A stretch of DNA of 64,000 nt from the NCBI GenBank assembly GCA_032173965.1, contig JAVUNC010000005.1, positions 42,766,501-42,830,500 on the forward strand, written 5' to 3'. The DNA comes from Sitta carolinensis. Its lineage: Eukaryota > Chordata > Aves > Passeriformes > Sittidae. A program made the position numbers and the translations under genes. This document shows positions 53,546 to 64,000 of this stretch, piece after piece. Each line of letters opens with the position of its first letter. The first letter of the stretch is position 1. The notes beneath the pieces were generated by a model. It was not told the DNA's origin and did not search any database. It saw only the letters and a program-made list of their open reading frames with translations.

Positions 53546-56500
53546 CTGCAAAACAAGAAATATACATGCTGAACATCAGTGGCAGAGCAGTGATCACTAA
53601 TAGAGATCGCTATCACGTCAAGTCAACTCTCAGCCAAATCAACTCTCATGTTTCAAAAATTAGTCAATTTTTAATTGGCAGTTACATAACACAGAGAAGG
53701 TCATTTGAATAAATCCTTTCTAAAGGGTATATGAGTAAAATATTCAGAAGTGCTTAACTGAGTCAAGAGAATATACCAGTTTTGGAAAATACATGGTTAA
53801 ATCTATCCTCCTCTTGAATTTGTTCTCTTGAACTTGTTCTGGTCATATGAAATACTTCTATGTACCTGCTTTCACATTGAAAAGTATCCTTGAATCAAAG
53901 GATCCTGCGGCCTTTGTTCAAAGACTACCCAAGAACATCACCAATATAGCGCAGGCCAGGAGGAGTCACCTAAGACTATAACAGGAAGCTCTGCAAAAAT
54001 GAACCTCACAAATATCCTTCATCTGCTTCACTTCCAAGTCACTGGTTGGAGGGATGCTCATCTCTGGATGAAGGGCAGACCCCATCAATTGATGCTAACA
54101 TCTTAGCTGGCCACAGCAATTTTTCAAGCAAGGTCTGACTACAGACCTAAAGCACACCCTGTTGTTTCTTCTGTTCTGTGTTTACAAATGTACAGTCACA
54201 AAGCACCAGATCATGGTGATGCCTCATATCTTCACATATACCTAATTTCAATCAATTTATATTCCTTTTATACTCATAAATCTAGTTCAGTTCGGTTATA
54301 AATATACAGGTGTAATTTTGCCTGCTTGCTTAGAGGTTTGAAGCATTTTAACACTTGCTTATAAACAGATGCTGTTAAAATGGAAAAAGAATCATGACTA
54401 AAGTAAGCTCCACAGCCCTTATTTTTAATATGATAAGGCACTTCAAACAATAACTGTATTCTGAGATGTCTTGAGAATCAGAGCACTATTCAGGCTATTT
54501 TCTGAAGTCTGTATCCCATCTAAGAGTTCGAAAACAATAAAAACAGAAAATCACCATAGACACAGAGTAGAACACACCTACCCTTCTTACTGTCACCGAA
54601 AATCCTTTTCCACAGGCCATACAATTCTGTACCTCATTGTCTTCTGCCCACTTCCTGTTGAGAGCTTGTGTGTGTTTGATCTACACAGAAGATGTAATAA
54701 AATCATTGGGCTTTTTAAAAAATGCCATTTCTAATTCCCTCTAATATCCTCTATTTCCACAGCATGCACTACCCATTGCAAAACAGAAGCACCAATTCTG
54801 TCATGATACTCAGGGCTTCTGTTTGTTCTGAGAGGATACGTTCCAAGCTTCCAAACTATAAGCAGATTTAATATCACACAGACAGAAATATGACCCTCAC
54901 ACACCATAAACATAACACATTAATACACTCTAGAAAGGCAACCCACCACCAATCTGACACAAATTTTAAATTCTCCTAGGGTCCCAAACAGAGAATCAAC
55001 AGATTTAATAGCTTCAAATCAAATTATACCTGCAATGACTGGTTTTCTCGGCCAAGTTCCTGCATTGCAGCAGTTGTATTGTCCAGTTTTTTCTTCATTT
55101 CTACAAGTTTGGCTTGAAGCTTTTCAATTTCTCCCTCACTTTTTATACACCTGAGGTAAAATAATAAATTATCAGCTCAAAGCTTTTAAGACAATGTACA
55201 CTGTGTCTCCTTTGGGCCAGTTGTCAGAGAAGTTAGCCACATAAAATCCAGCCAAAAAAATCCTTGCTCTGAAAAGTTCTTGGATGCCTTAACTAGAAAA
55301 AAATTCTGTTGTAACAATCAGCTAAAGATTATACTGGCATTGCTCCTAAGTATCTGCAGCTTATCAATACCTGGAGTTACACCCCAAACCAGGGACAGTG
55401 ATGAATGCATTCCCTCAACAGCAAACCCTGATAAATACCCCTGTGCAACGGGATACTCTCACACATCAGATGCTACAGATCAGGTCAGGCAACAGAGAAG
55501 AAAAGAAACATTTTTCTTCCATCAAAGCCACCTCCGATCAGCTGAAACTCAGCTGCTCAAAGCCAAATTTCAAAGGCTATTTTTCTGCCAAGCTGTAAAC
55601 AGGTACTGGATGAGTTCAACACAGTCCAGCAAGGGATTGCCAAAGAAAGAGGATCTCATTTGAATGGATCCTATCATTTTCTAAGGTCTACTGTTCAAAA
55701 GTCAAATCACCAAGCTTGACAGTACTGGCAAAAGTTTTCCCCTCTGCCTTCACCAAATATGTCAGGAAAGAAGGACAAAGAAAGCTTCCTGTCTTACAGG
55801 TGTTTCTTCTACCCTGGAAATACCTGCATTCAGGTAGCTCCTGCTGCCTTGCAAGGCCTCCTGCTGCCTGAAGGAAAAGTGCTCTGCTTACCTAAAACTT
55901 AAAATTTATTGTAGAGACAACAGCAGGACTGGAGAAAATAAGACTGCAGGTTTTCAGGAAGAAAATGCCTCCTTTGTAACCTTAGTCTATCTAATCCAAT
56001 TACATGTTCAGTCTCCTAACAGAGCAGTGGGCACACTTAGGAATTCCTATGCAAATTCTATGTTATTCTGGATGACTAGGACATGAACTTGAACTGAATC
56101 AAGGCATGGGTGCCTCAGAGGGATGGAGAAGGACAGTTAGATCAGGTAAGAGAAGTTCTCTCTGCCAGGCCTCACAAGGTTGACACAACAGGTGAGAACC
56201 CACAGCCTCTATACCTGAAATCTCAGAGAAGCCCAGTGGATTTAGAAGGCTCTTACAGATGGACATAAATCTTTGAGAGAAAGCACAGAGTTGTGGCTTT
56301 GGTGGTAAGTAAAGATCCTGATAAGCCTGCCTTATTTTCTACAGAATGATCACAAAGAGCACAGTTGGTTCCCAAAACCTCTTGCTGTGCTTTGGCAGGG
56401 ATGGCAGAAGGTTGCACTCTGGAAACTGCACCCACAGCCTAGGCACTAAGAACAAATACAGATTTAAATAAAGCATGAATACAGAATCCCAAATCAACTC

Positions 56501-58860
56501 AAAGAAGTTTTCATTCTCAATTCATTTAATTTCTCAAACTACACTTCCACATTGTCATGACCACAGCTTACCTCTCCAGCAATGCTCTTCTCTCATCCTG
56601 ATTATTCTGGACTGTTGCTTCCAAGACAGCATTGTCCCCACGTAAATCATCTGTCTGTTTCTCCAGCTCGCTCACTCGTCTTTGACTGCTTTGCCACTCT
56701 TTCTTCATGGTAGCCAGGTTTTCATTCAGGGCTGTGACCTGCATGGTGAGCTTGGTCTCGTTTTCCTCATGTTTCCGTTTTTCTTCTTCTTTCTCTTTTT
56801 TTTCTGTGTGCTACAAAAACAATGGAAATATGAAAAACAAACTGCCAAGCATTCTTTCCCTATTCTCTACATTTAATTGAGGCAAAGAATCTTACTGTAA
56901 TAGAATCACTACTTTTAATCAACATACTCTACTAGACAAGGCTGTCGCCTCACTGAATTTTCCTATACAATTAAATGCCTCAAAGAGTTTTGCTCTTGTA
57001 ATTTAAAAACTCATGTAAAGTGAAATTAAAGTCAACCCATTGCTTCTTTTCTGTCCCTGGAAGAATCCAAAGGCATGCTCACAAAACAGCAGTCTCATTC
57101 TCTCTAACATACTAACCAGTTTGGCTTCAATTTCCGCACATTCTTTCTTCAGCTCCTCTTCTCTCTTTTTCAGCTGATCTTTAATAGCTTGATGTTTTTG
57201 TTTCTCCTGTTCCAGACTTGAATTTGTATTATCTATTTTGCCCTGCAGTTCTAATTTCTGTTGAATCAACAGCTGGTTTGCATCCTTGAGATTTGTCACC
57301 TCCTGTTACGATACACAGTGCAAATTTAAAGTAGGAATTGTACCTGAATTTATACTTGTGCAACATCTTAAACTAAGTGTGCTTAACAAATGCAAATACA
57401 ACTGCTATAGTGCATTATGGAAAACACAAACTGCAGCCTTTTAGGAATGTTAGTTTTTACAGAGACTAGCAAACAGAATATGTAGAGTGTGGCAAGAAAC
57501 AGTTAGTTTTACTGAAAACTAAAAATTGCTTAATTATAGCCTCCCAACTTTTACCCTTTAGAGAGCTCAATTGATTGTTATCATCTTGGAAGAGTTTGTA
57601 TTTTATGAGGCTTCTGACATTTGCCTTTTATGAGGCTTCCCCAACTGTGACTTTTTAAGGCATTTTAAGAAACAACACTAAGGGAGTTTCAACTCTACCA
57701 TACAACCTTGAGAAGTCCCAGATGTGCCTAGAATACCTGGAAAACTTCACCATCGAGACTCTTTTGGACAGCTTTTCATTTCAGAATAGTCAAGCAACTG
57801 TACGCAGCGTGAATTTACAGGGGAACTGAAGAAAAGGGAGGACATACAACTCATCCTGAAGCTAAAACAAGTTATGCAGCCCACCTGGATCAGTGGGCCC
57901 TAGTGCTCAAGGATCATCACAAACCAAGACATTATTGCTGAGGAAGCTCAATAAAATCTGGGCTTTGGTTCCCTTACCTGTAACACCGATATTTACAGTA
58001 ATCATCTTCGCAAAGCTATTCCAAATAACATCTAAGTAGGCACATATTTCTCATCAGATAACCAAATATATGAAGAAGACTTAGTTTGTCTCAATGTACC
58101 TTCTCAAATTCTTGCTTGCAGGCTCTAAGCTCTTCACCCAGCTTGGCATTTTCTTTTTCAAGTCTACTCCTTATTTCCTGAAGCTCTGCCGTTTTACATT
58201 TTTCATTAGCCAAGTCTTTTTCTTTTAAAATCTTGAAGAGAAATAGAAGTGCTAGAAAGTTACTTCTTCCAAGTTTGCAAAATGAAAAACCCAACCCATC
58301 AAAAAACATCCAGCACCCAAAAACTACTTGGTGGCTTTGTAATTATGGGGAAACAACTGCCATGTATCTATCCACAGTTTATAATGCAATTAGCAGCAAG
58401 ATTGCAGTTTTAGATTAAAAACTAATAATGTTTTCCCACCTGTCTAGCCACAAACCTGTCTACAACCAATTAACAGCATATTCTGAACCAAATTCACTAC
58501 AACTGTCTCTTTTTTAAGTCTTTTCACCAGAGGTTCAGTAAAACTGTCATTGTTAAGCACTACAACAGTGTTATGCTCTCAAATTAGGGATGGAATAGAA
58601 AATAATAAAGGGTGTCTGCATGGGGTGGATGTGAAATCTCCTGTGTGGAGATTTCAAAAGGCAGAGGCATTTACCCTGTCATTCTGAAGATCTTGTAGCA
58701 TTTTGGTCTTCTCACCCAGCTGCTGTTCTTTCTTTGATGCATCCTGCTCCAGTGTAGACTTAGCTTTCTTCAGTTCCTGAATCTGTTGATTATTGCTAGC
58801 AATTCGATTCCTGCTGGAAACTAGTTCTTCTTGAGCTAGAGCAAGTTTTTCTTCTGTGGA
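53423..58860 (-). CDS. EEA1: EEA1, early endosome antigen 1, last seven coding exons (C-terminal 361 residues)
   Basis: EEA1 is a long coiled-coil dimer that binds Rab5 and tethers and fuses early endosomes, and its C-terminal FYVE finger reads PI3P. Exons in transcript order are 58860-58675, 58231-58100, 57302-57117, 56810-56572, 55150-55030, 54680-54582 and 53545-53423, together 1086 bases with no internal stop. Local residues 1-288 are heptad-rich coiled coil (many Glu, Lys, Leu, Gln). The last 73 residues hold a short helix and the FYVE finger, with WAED, the basic RRHHCRQCG patch and RVCDTC. All eight zinc-binding cysteines are present. Human EEA1 is about 1411 residues, so only the last quarter is here; the upstream exons lie beyond 64000. 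No lesion is seen. The gene is convergent with PLEKHG7, as in human. Confidence 0.96.
54582..54680 (-). CDS. EEA1: EEA1 exon (second from the end), FYVE finger N-terminal half
   Basis: A 99-base exon of 33 codons; acceptor ttctgtgtag, donor [19 protein letters not shown] is the helix next to the FYVE domain, in the region reported to bind Rab5 and calmodulin. [17 protein letters not shown] gives the WxxD motif and the first two zinc cysteines. The exon ends at the first two arginines of the RRHHCR patch. Confidence 0.97.
55030..55150 (-). CDS. EEA1: EEA1 exon (third from the end), end of coiled coil
   Basis: A 121-base exon: one base completing Arg, then 40 codons ending LQ before GTATAA. 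It encodes [20 protein letters not shown] and then [11 protein letters not shown]. This is the last part of the rod, before the Rab5- and PI3P-binding end. Confidence 0.93.
56572..56810 (-). CDS. EEA1: EEA1 exon (fourth from the end), coiled coil
   Basis: A 239-base exon; acceptor gtttttgtag, donor AGAG|GTAAGC, leaving two bases of an Arg codon. It includes [20 protein letters not shown] and [16 protein letters not shown], both highly conserved in vertebrate EEA1. Confidence 0.95.
57117..57302 (-). CDS. EEA1: EEA1 exon (fifth from the end), coiled coil
   Basis: A 186-base exon, phase 0 at both ends; acceptor cgtaacag, donor CTG|GTTAGT. It encodes [20 protein letters not shown] and then a lysine- and glutamate-rich coiled coil ending EIEAKL. 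It resembles human EEA1 closely as I recall it. Confidence 0.92.
58100..58231 (-). CDS. EEA1: EEA1 exon (sixth from the end), coiled coil
   Basis: A 132-base exon, phase 0 at both ends; acceptor tttctcttcaag, donor AAG|GTACAT. It encodes [20 protein letters not shown] followed by more coiled coil ending ACKQEFEK. Confidence 0.9.
58675..58860 (-). CDS. EEA1: EEA1 exon (seventh from the end), coiled coil
   Basis: A 186-base exon, phase 0 at both ends; acceptor ataattag, donor AGG|GTAAAT. It encodes [20 protein letters not shown] and a further 42 residues of heptad coiled coil. This is the most upstream EEA1 exon in the window. I searched to 64000 on the - strand and saw no earlier one. Confidence 0.9.
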
Positions 58861-61165
58861 CTAATTATAAAGAGAGTTCTGCAAGTCATCTGTCAGTATA
58901 AAAGTTTCAGATGCTAAACAGCCACTTAAACATCTTCCAAGTAGAAAAATTGCTACCTAGAGTGCAACATTTAGCTTCAAGTGTTGAGAGAGCATAATTA
59001 CAGAAAGTTCTAGTTTACAAGGTTACCCTAAGTTAAAAGGAACTATACCAGCATCATTTCCAGGAACAAAACCTTACTGTACATATTCCAGCTTGCATCC
59101 TTACACAGACAAAAGGTGAAAACATGCAGAAGGGCAGAGAACAAAAGGAAACTGACAAAAAGAGAATACACTTGAATTTGCTTACATGAATTAATTTTAT
59201 TATCCAGGCAAATCAACTGTTCTATAACTCTAGACAGCTGTTATTTAAGAAGTAGTATAAGTCCAGAGATGATACTTCATTTGCTTCTAACTCTCACCAT
59301 TAGAAAAAGAACTTTGATTTATCTCCTGAAACAAGTCACAAAATCCCCAGAAGCAATCCAAAACTTGCACCCAAAGACAAAGCTCATTCTCTTTGCTCAC
59401 AGCAAGGTCAAACTTTGGAGGTCTTCTTGAGATAATATTCTGAAGGTTTTTTAAACTTTCCAGCTTAGATAAAGACTAGTTCCACTTGAAACCAACAAGA
59501 AAAAAAACCCAAACAAACAAACTCAACCTCCACTTCTCCAAAATATTGGCATTGTATGGAAATTTTTGATGTTACAATATAGAAGGTAAGCTGAGATTTA
59601 TTATTAGTAATAAGTTTATTGCCTTCAGTGCAGCAGTAAGGATTTAAATTCTTTCAAGACAAACTCAATTCTTTTTTAAGTTCTTGCTTAAATATTAATC
59701 AAATGTCTTGTTGAAGGTTAGTGGTTTTAAAAGGAACTATAAGCAGAATTTTCACTTCATTCAATTATGCATATGCTTTAGTCACTCCCATGTTGATTTA
59801 AATCTAATTCCTTTCTGATGCCTCATGACCCTCCTTTGTAATATCTGAAGTATTTTGCTAGTAGAGTCAGACTTAATTTGAAAGAGCAGTGATGGAACAC
59901 TGCTAATTCAACAGCACTTTCAACAATCCCCATGACTCTTAAAAAGCTCACACCAGCTTCTTAAATTAATTTTCAGACAAATTACTTGCTTTCTTAGATA
60001 TTAGAGTTTACTACTTAATATTCTGAAAGGTGTTGACTCAGAAATTTTTGGAAAAAAATAGGAGGTGTTTTTGCAGTTTCTAGGTTTCAGTAGGGTGAGC
60101 ATTTCAGAAAGCAAAATTACCTCACTCTGTTCCATGTGTGCAGTGGAATACCACATTTTCCTAACATTGAGGAAGGATAGGAAGTCTAGCATCATCATAT
60201 AACATTTCCACAGGAAAATCCAACAGTCTCTGAAGTTTTAGAACAAAACATAGTAAAGCCACAACTTTTATTTAAATTTGTTTCCAGTACAAGAAATGTG
60301 CATTTATCAAATCTGCTAGCACCAGATGATGAAAATTTGATGACGTGGACAGTGACACCCACACACAGTGGGTACTTCTCTCTCAACCCATGCCTCAAAG
60401 TGTCTGTACTGTTCAGGTTATCTCACTGCATCTATAGCGAGGCTGACACAAGGAACAGGTACAGAACAAAAGAAGTCAATCAGCGCTTATTTGTGCAAAT
60501 AAAGAGAAATGCTAGGTTGACTGGTACAGAGTTTAAATAAACAAAAATATTTTTTCAATTACAGTTTGATTTGCTACAGCTTGGGCTGTGCCAGTACAAA
60601 TCATAGCACTAGCATCACAACTGATCCTAGCAGGGTGGTAGGACCTAGATTCATTCTACCTACATGAGTGCACAAACAAGCATATGAGTCTGTGTACTCC
60701 CTGATCCCAGTCCACAAGGACCAACATAACGCGATGTCTCTTCACTCCCTAAGAAAAAGAGTTTGACTGTATGCAACTTAGGCTCCTGACTTACAGAACT
60801 GAGGTCTGGCAAGTATGAGTTTTGTTCCAGAACATTTACTGAATATATGCTGACAGTAATGCCAACATCGGAGAAAAAGAAACATTCTTTTGAAAACACA
60901 GAAGAAACCAGGAATGACTACAAAAAGCACAAATGCCAAAACTCAAGAATACTTGGCAGAGCTCAGGAGATCAGATTCACAGAAGGTATTCTCACACTAA
61001 GTCAAAATCAAAGCAAAAATAATGGTTTGTACATTTTTTTAACTCTTCTACATAAAAATGCCTTTTTCACACAAAAAATATTGTGTGAAAATACAGATCT
61101 TTGTATAAATATGTATGTATATACAAAAATTATTTAGTGGTATTCTTTTTAAATTATATATATAT

Positions 61166-61175
61166 ATGAAAAACA

Positions 61176-61209
<34 letters not shown>

Positions 61210-61219
61210 TGTTTTTCAT
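61166..61219. repeat. Perfect 54-base AT-rich palindrome
   Basis: The left arm begins ATGAAAAACAGGATATATAT and the right arm ends with its exact reverse complement, ATATATATCCTGTTTTTCAT, with a pure TA core. Every base from 61166 pairs with its partner up to 61219. It lies in an EEA1 intron, about 200 bases before the GC-rich segment. Confidence 0.95.
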
Positions 61220-61486
61220 CAAAAACTACAGCTTCAACAAGCACTCAAATCCTACCCTATTTCTTTTTCCATTCACAAAGACGAAAGCGTATATGGAAGT
61301 CACTATTAGAGACACCTTTAAACCAAGTAAAATTGCAGTAAATAGCGTCCATAAAATTATAACTACATTCTCACTTCTGATTTCCTTACAGCACTGCAGT
61401 TTGCTGCGCAGGACTCGCGGCCGGCACGGGGCCGCAGCCCCATCGCTGCGAGCCCGGCGCTCGGCCCCGCGCCCTGCCCAGCGCGG

Positions 61487-61502
61487 CCAGCAGAGGGTGC
61501 TC
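61487..61502 (+). promoter_or_regulatory. Candidate CTCF binding motif
   Basis: CCAGCAGAGGGTGCTC matches the common CTCF form CCAGCAGAGGGCGCT except for T in place of C. It lies in CpG-rich sequence directly before the minisatellite. This is a match by eye only. Confidence 0.5.
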
Positions 61503-61544
61503 CGCGCACGGCCCAACGCCCGCCGCGCCCTCCGCACCCACCGG

Positions 61545-62058
61545 CCTTTGGGGATCCATCCCCGCGCACCGCACCCACCGGCCTTTGGGGATCCATCCCC
61601 GCGCACCGCACCCACCGGCCTTTGGGGATCCATCCCCGCGCACCGCACCCACCGGCCGTTCGGGATCCATCCCCGCGTACCGCACCCACCGGCCGTTCGG
61701 GATCCATCCCCGCGCACCGCACCCACCGGCCGTTCGGGATCCATCCCCGCGCACCGCACCCACCGGCCGTTCGGGATCCATCCCCGCGTACCGCACCCAC
61801 CGGCCGTTCGGGATCCATCCCCGCGCACCGCACCCACCGGCCGTTCGGGATCCATCCCCGCGCACCGCACCCACCGGCCGTTCGGGATCCATCCCCGCGC
61901 ACCGCACCCACCGGCCTTTGGGGATCCATCCCCGCGCACCGCACCCACCGGCCGTTCGGGATCCATCCCCGCGCACCGCACCCACCGGCCTTGGGATCCA
62001 TCCCCGCGCACCGCACCCACCGGCCTTTGGGGATCCATCCCCACGCACTGGGATCCAT
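61545..62058. repeat. GC-rich 37-base minisatellite, about 14 units
   Basis: The sequence GGGATCCATCC recurs at 61551, 61588, 61625, 61662, 61699, 61736, 61773, 61810, 61847, 61884, 61921, 61958, 61993, 62030 and 62050. The spacing is 37 bases except for one 35-base unit and a truncated last one. Units differ mainly at GCCTTTG versus GCCGTTC and CGCGCACC versus CGCGTACC. Because 37 is not a multiple of three, all frames cycle through the unit, giving long false open frames on both strands. CpG is very dense compared with the rest of the window. Confidence 0.97.
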
Positions 62059-62649
62059 CCCTGGGCCCCGCCGACGGCATGGGCCTCACCTCGTGGTGTG
62101 GGGGGGAAGTTTTCCCTTCTAAATCTAGCATCGCTAGGATGTCACCATATGGGCTGGCCATGCCTGTTCTAGACAACGCTGCGCTCCTGATAGCGCTGGC
62201 TCAACACGGCTCTGCTCCTATCTCTGCTAAAAGTCCTGCACCGAAAGACACCCAAGCTGACTCTACATACAGGCCACTGCCTTCTAAGAAGACTAAGGCA
62301 AATCTAAAGCTCAGCCTTCCCATCAGCTTTGATTCCAAACTTCAGTCAAAACACACCGCTCTGGCTCAAATGAGAGACCTTTAATAAGCAACTTACCCAA
62401 GGCAAAACATCATGCAGACATCTGATATTGAAAAGGCTGTGAAATTCTACTCTCAAGTTCCTCTGTCTTCAGTGGCATTTTGATACTCATCTCTCAAGAC
62501 TAACATTGTCACTCTGAGGCTGTCTGAATGTACTTTTTTTCTTTTGTGGTCTTCTAAGACAATTTATCACTGCTTCTTTAGTTTAATGTTGTACTGAGAT
62601 AGCACAACCATTACCAAAGTTCAGCTCCCTACCTTTTCCTTCTTCCAGG

Positions 62650-62677
<28 letters not shown>
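62650..62677 (+). repeat. Poly-A run of 28 bases
   Basis: An uninterrupted A tract about 600 bases after the minisatellite. No parent retroposon is recognised. Confidence 0.85.
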
Positions 62678-62680
<3 letters not shown>

Positions 62681-64000
62681 GCATCAATCAGAGACCTCAC
62701 TAATCCTAATTAATGTATGTTTTTTGCAAAATTTTTAAATCAAGCAAACAGCTTCCAAATTGGAATACCACTTCAGTACTTAGGACCCCAATCTTCTTCA
62801 GGCTTTCTAGGCTCCACAAAAACTTACATCATAAATCAAGTTACCTGATTGCTCACCTTAAAAATCTTGTTCCCCCGTTGCCATCACCTTATTTTACCTT
62901 TCGCATAGAGCTCTCCCTCTCTCTTGCTACCATCCCCATTGGGACTAAATACACGTGATACACTTATTGTCCTACTTTACACTTGCCAGAACTAGAGGTC
63001 ATCAAACTGCTTTAACAATACTTATTCACAACTATTTTGCAACAAGTGATACTTTAATGAAAACTATACAAAAAAAAAAAAAAAAAACCCAAGTTACTGA
63101 ACACATCCAATGCTTCTACAGGTCACTCCATTACCAAATGGTGATTTAAATGCATTGCAGGACATAAACTCAAAGATGTGTATGTGCAATGGTAACAAAC
63201 TGAAAGAAATAAGCTTAAACCACCACTGCTTGTTAATCATGTGGTAGTTCTCCACAACTTAACAATTCAACCACGGTGCACTGAAAGTAAAGCTTCAATA
63301 ACCCGCAGGGAAATACAGCAGTAATTTAATACTACAGAGGACTAAGTCTAATAAAACTGCAGTGGCCTATATGTAAAGGAGGTTTTTCTCTGTTTCTTAT
63401 AATAACCTGAACCTGGATTTCAGTCTCTGTGTCACAGTATGTCCCAGGACTAACTGAAGCATTGGCTTAGTACTGACAGGAAGCAGAAGGCCAGAAAAAA
63501 GGGATTAAAAACACCTCTGCTCACTGGCTCAACTCTCAGCAATACCTCTTTGAGGGCACTGCACACTAATACAAAACCAGGCAACTTCAGTTTAGGAGTA
63601 GCAAAAACTTCAAGGACTAAATTCTGGCACTTGTACTCCAGGTAGGACCATAAGCATCTGTTAATATTAATTTGCCATCTCTTATCATCTATTATCAGCT
63701 GGGAATATTCAAGTTAAATCATCTGGAAGATAGCAGCTACTCACATGCTGGCAGACCTTGCCCTAATTAGCTATGCTATTTAAATTACTTGAAAGCTACA
63801 GTATATAACAAGAAAAAGCAACATTAAAAAAAAAACTCTTTCATGAATATAAAACCAGATTACTTTTCACTTTGCTGCTACAGAAATGCAAGGGTATGTC
63901 AGGTAAACTGGCAAACATGTTTGGTTTTAAATTGGTTTCAGAATATCCTTTTTTCTCGGGGAAGGGATTGAACAGCACTAAATTCTATACATAGCCGAAG

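Larger units (their letters stand above)
58861..64000 (-). other. EEA1 intron, continuing past the window end
   Basis: No EEA1 exon was found above 58860. The interval holds the palindrome, CTCF-like motif and minisatellite, plus A runs at 62650-62677 and about 63070-63087. The open frame trailing the minisatellite to 62384 is not recognised as a gene. Confidence 0.65.

Noticed and set aside
61226..62384. Several long open frames on both strands (up to about 360 codons)
   Set aside because: They are produced by the 37-base repeat, which is GC-rich and lacks stops in any frame. They overlap on both strands and the non-repeat tail to 62384 has no recognised homology or splice context.
1..64000. 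Bacterial-style operons, CRISPR arrays, tRNA or rRNA genes
   Set aside because: None seen. The gene structure and repeats are those of a bird nuclear genome.

Overview
The window is nuclear DNA from a bird. The CR1 LINE copies carry the avian-type 3' end (near 8.3 kb, 19.9 kb, 40.3-41.3 kb and 44.2 kb), there is a solo LTR of a type I associate with avian ERVL-like elements, and both genes are split by GT-AG introns. A passerine is a reasonable guess from the retroelements, but I cannot prove it.

Two protein-coding genes lie tail to tail. PLEKHG7 (pleckstrin homology and RhoGEF domain containing G7) is on the + strand. I find 14 coding exons between 15781 and 44964, with reading phases that match at every junction. 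They encode a long N-terminal region, a DH (RhoGEF) domain and a PH domain. The last seven coding exons of EEA1 (early endosome antigen 1) are on the - strand, from 58860 down to a stop codon at 53423. They encode the end of the coiled-coil rod and the complete C-terminal FYVE finger; the rest of EEA1 lies beyond 64000. The same convergent PLEKHG7-EEA1 pair exists in human 12q22, so the synteny supports both names.

Layout: 1-15780 has no exon I can support and holds two candidate LTR fragments and a CR1. From 15781 to 44964 is PLEKHG7, whose introns hold CR1 copies, a solo LTR with a target-site duplication and a 41-bp tandem duplication. From 44965 to 53422 is the gap between the two stop codons, including both 3' UTRs. 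From 53423 to 64000 is EEA1. The EEA1 intron above 58860 carries a cluster of unusual DNA: a perfect 54-bp AT-rich palindrome, a CTCF-like motif, and a GC-rich 37-bp minisatellite of about 14 units.

The main oddity is that the PLEKHG7 copy, as given, is broken in frame three times: one extra base in the first large exon, one extra base in the exon that opens the DH domain, and one missing base in a G run in a PH-domain exon. All splice sites and the rest of the coding sequence look intact. With three one-base adjustments the coding length becomes exactly 2187 bases (728 codons plus stop). This is either an assembly with indel errors at short homopolymers or a recently damaged PLEKHG7 in this lineage; the sequence alone cannot decide. 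I found no RNA genes, CRISPR arrays or bacterial-type features, and no clear new biological system.
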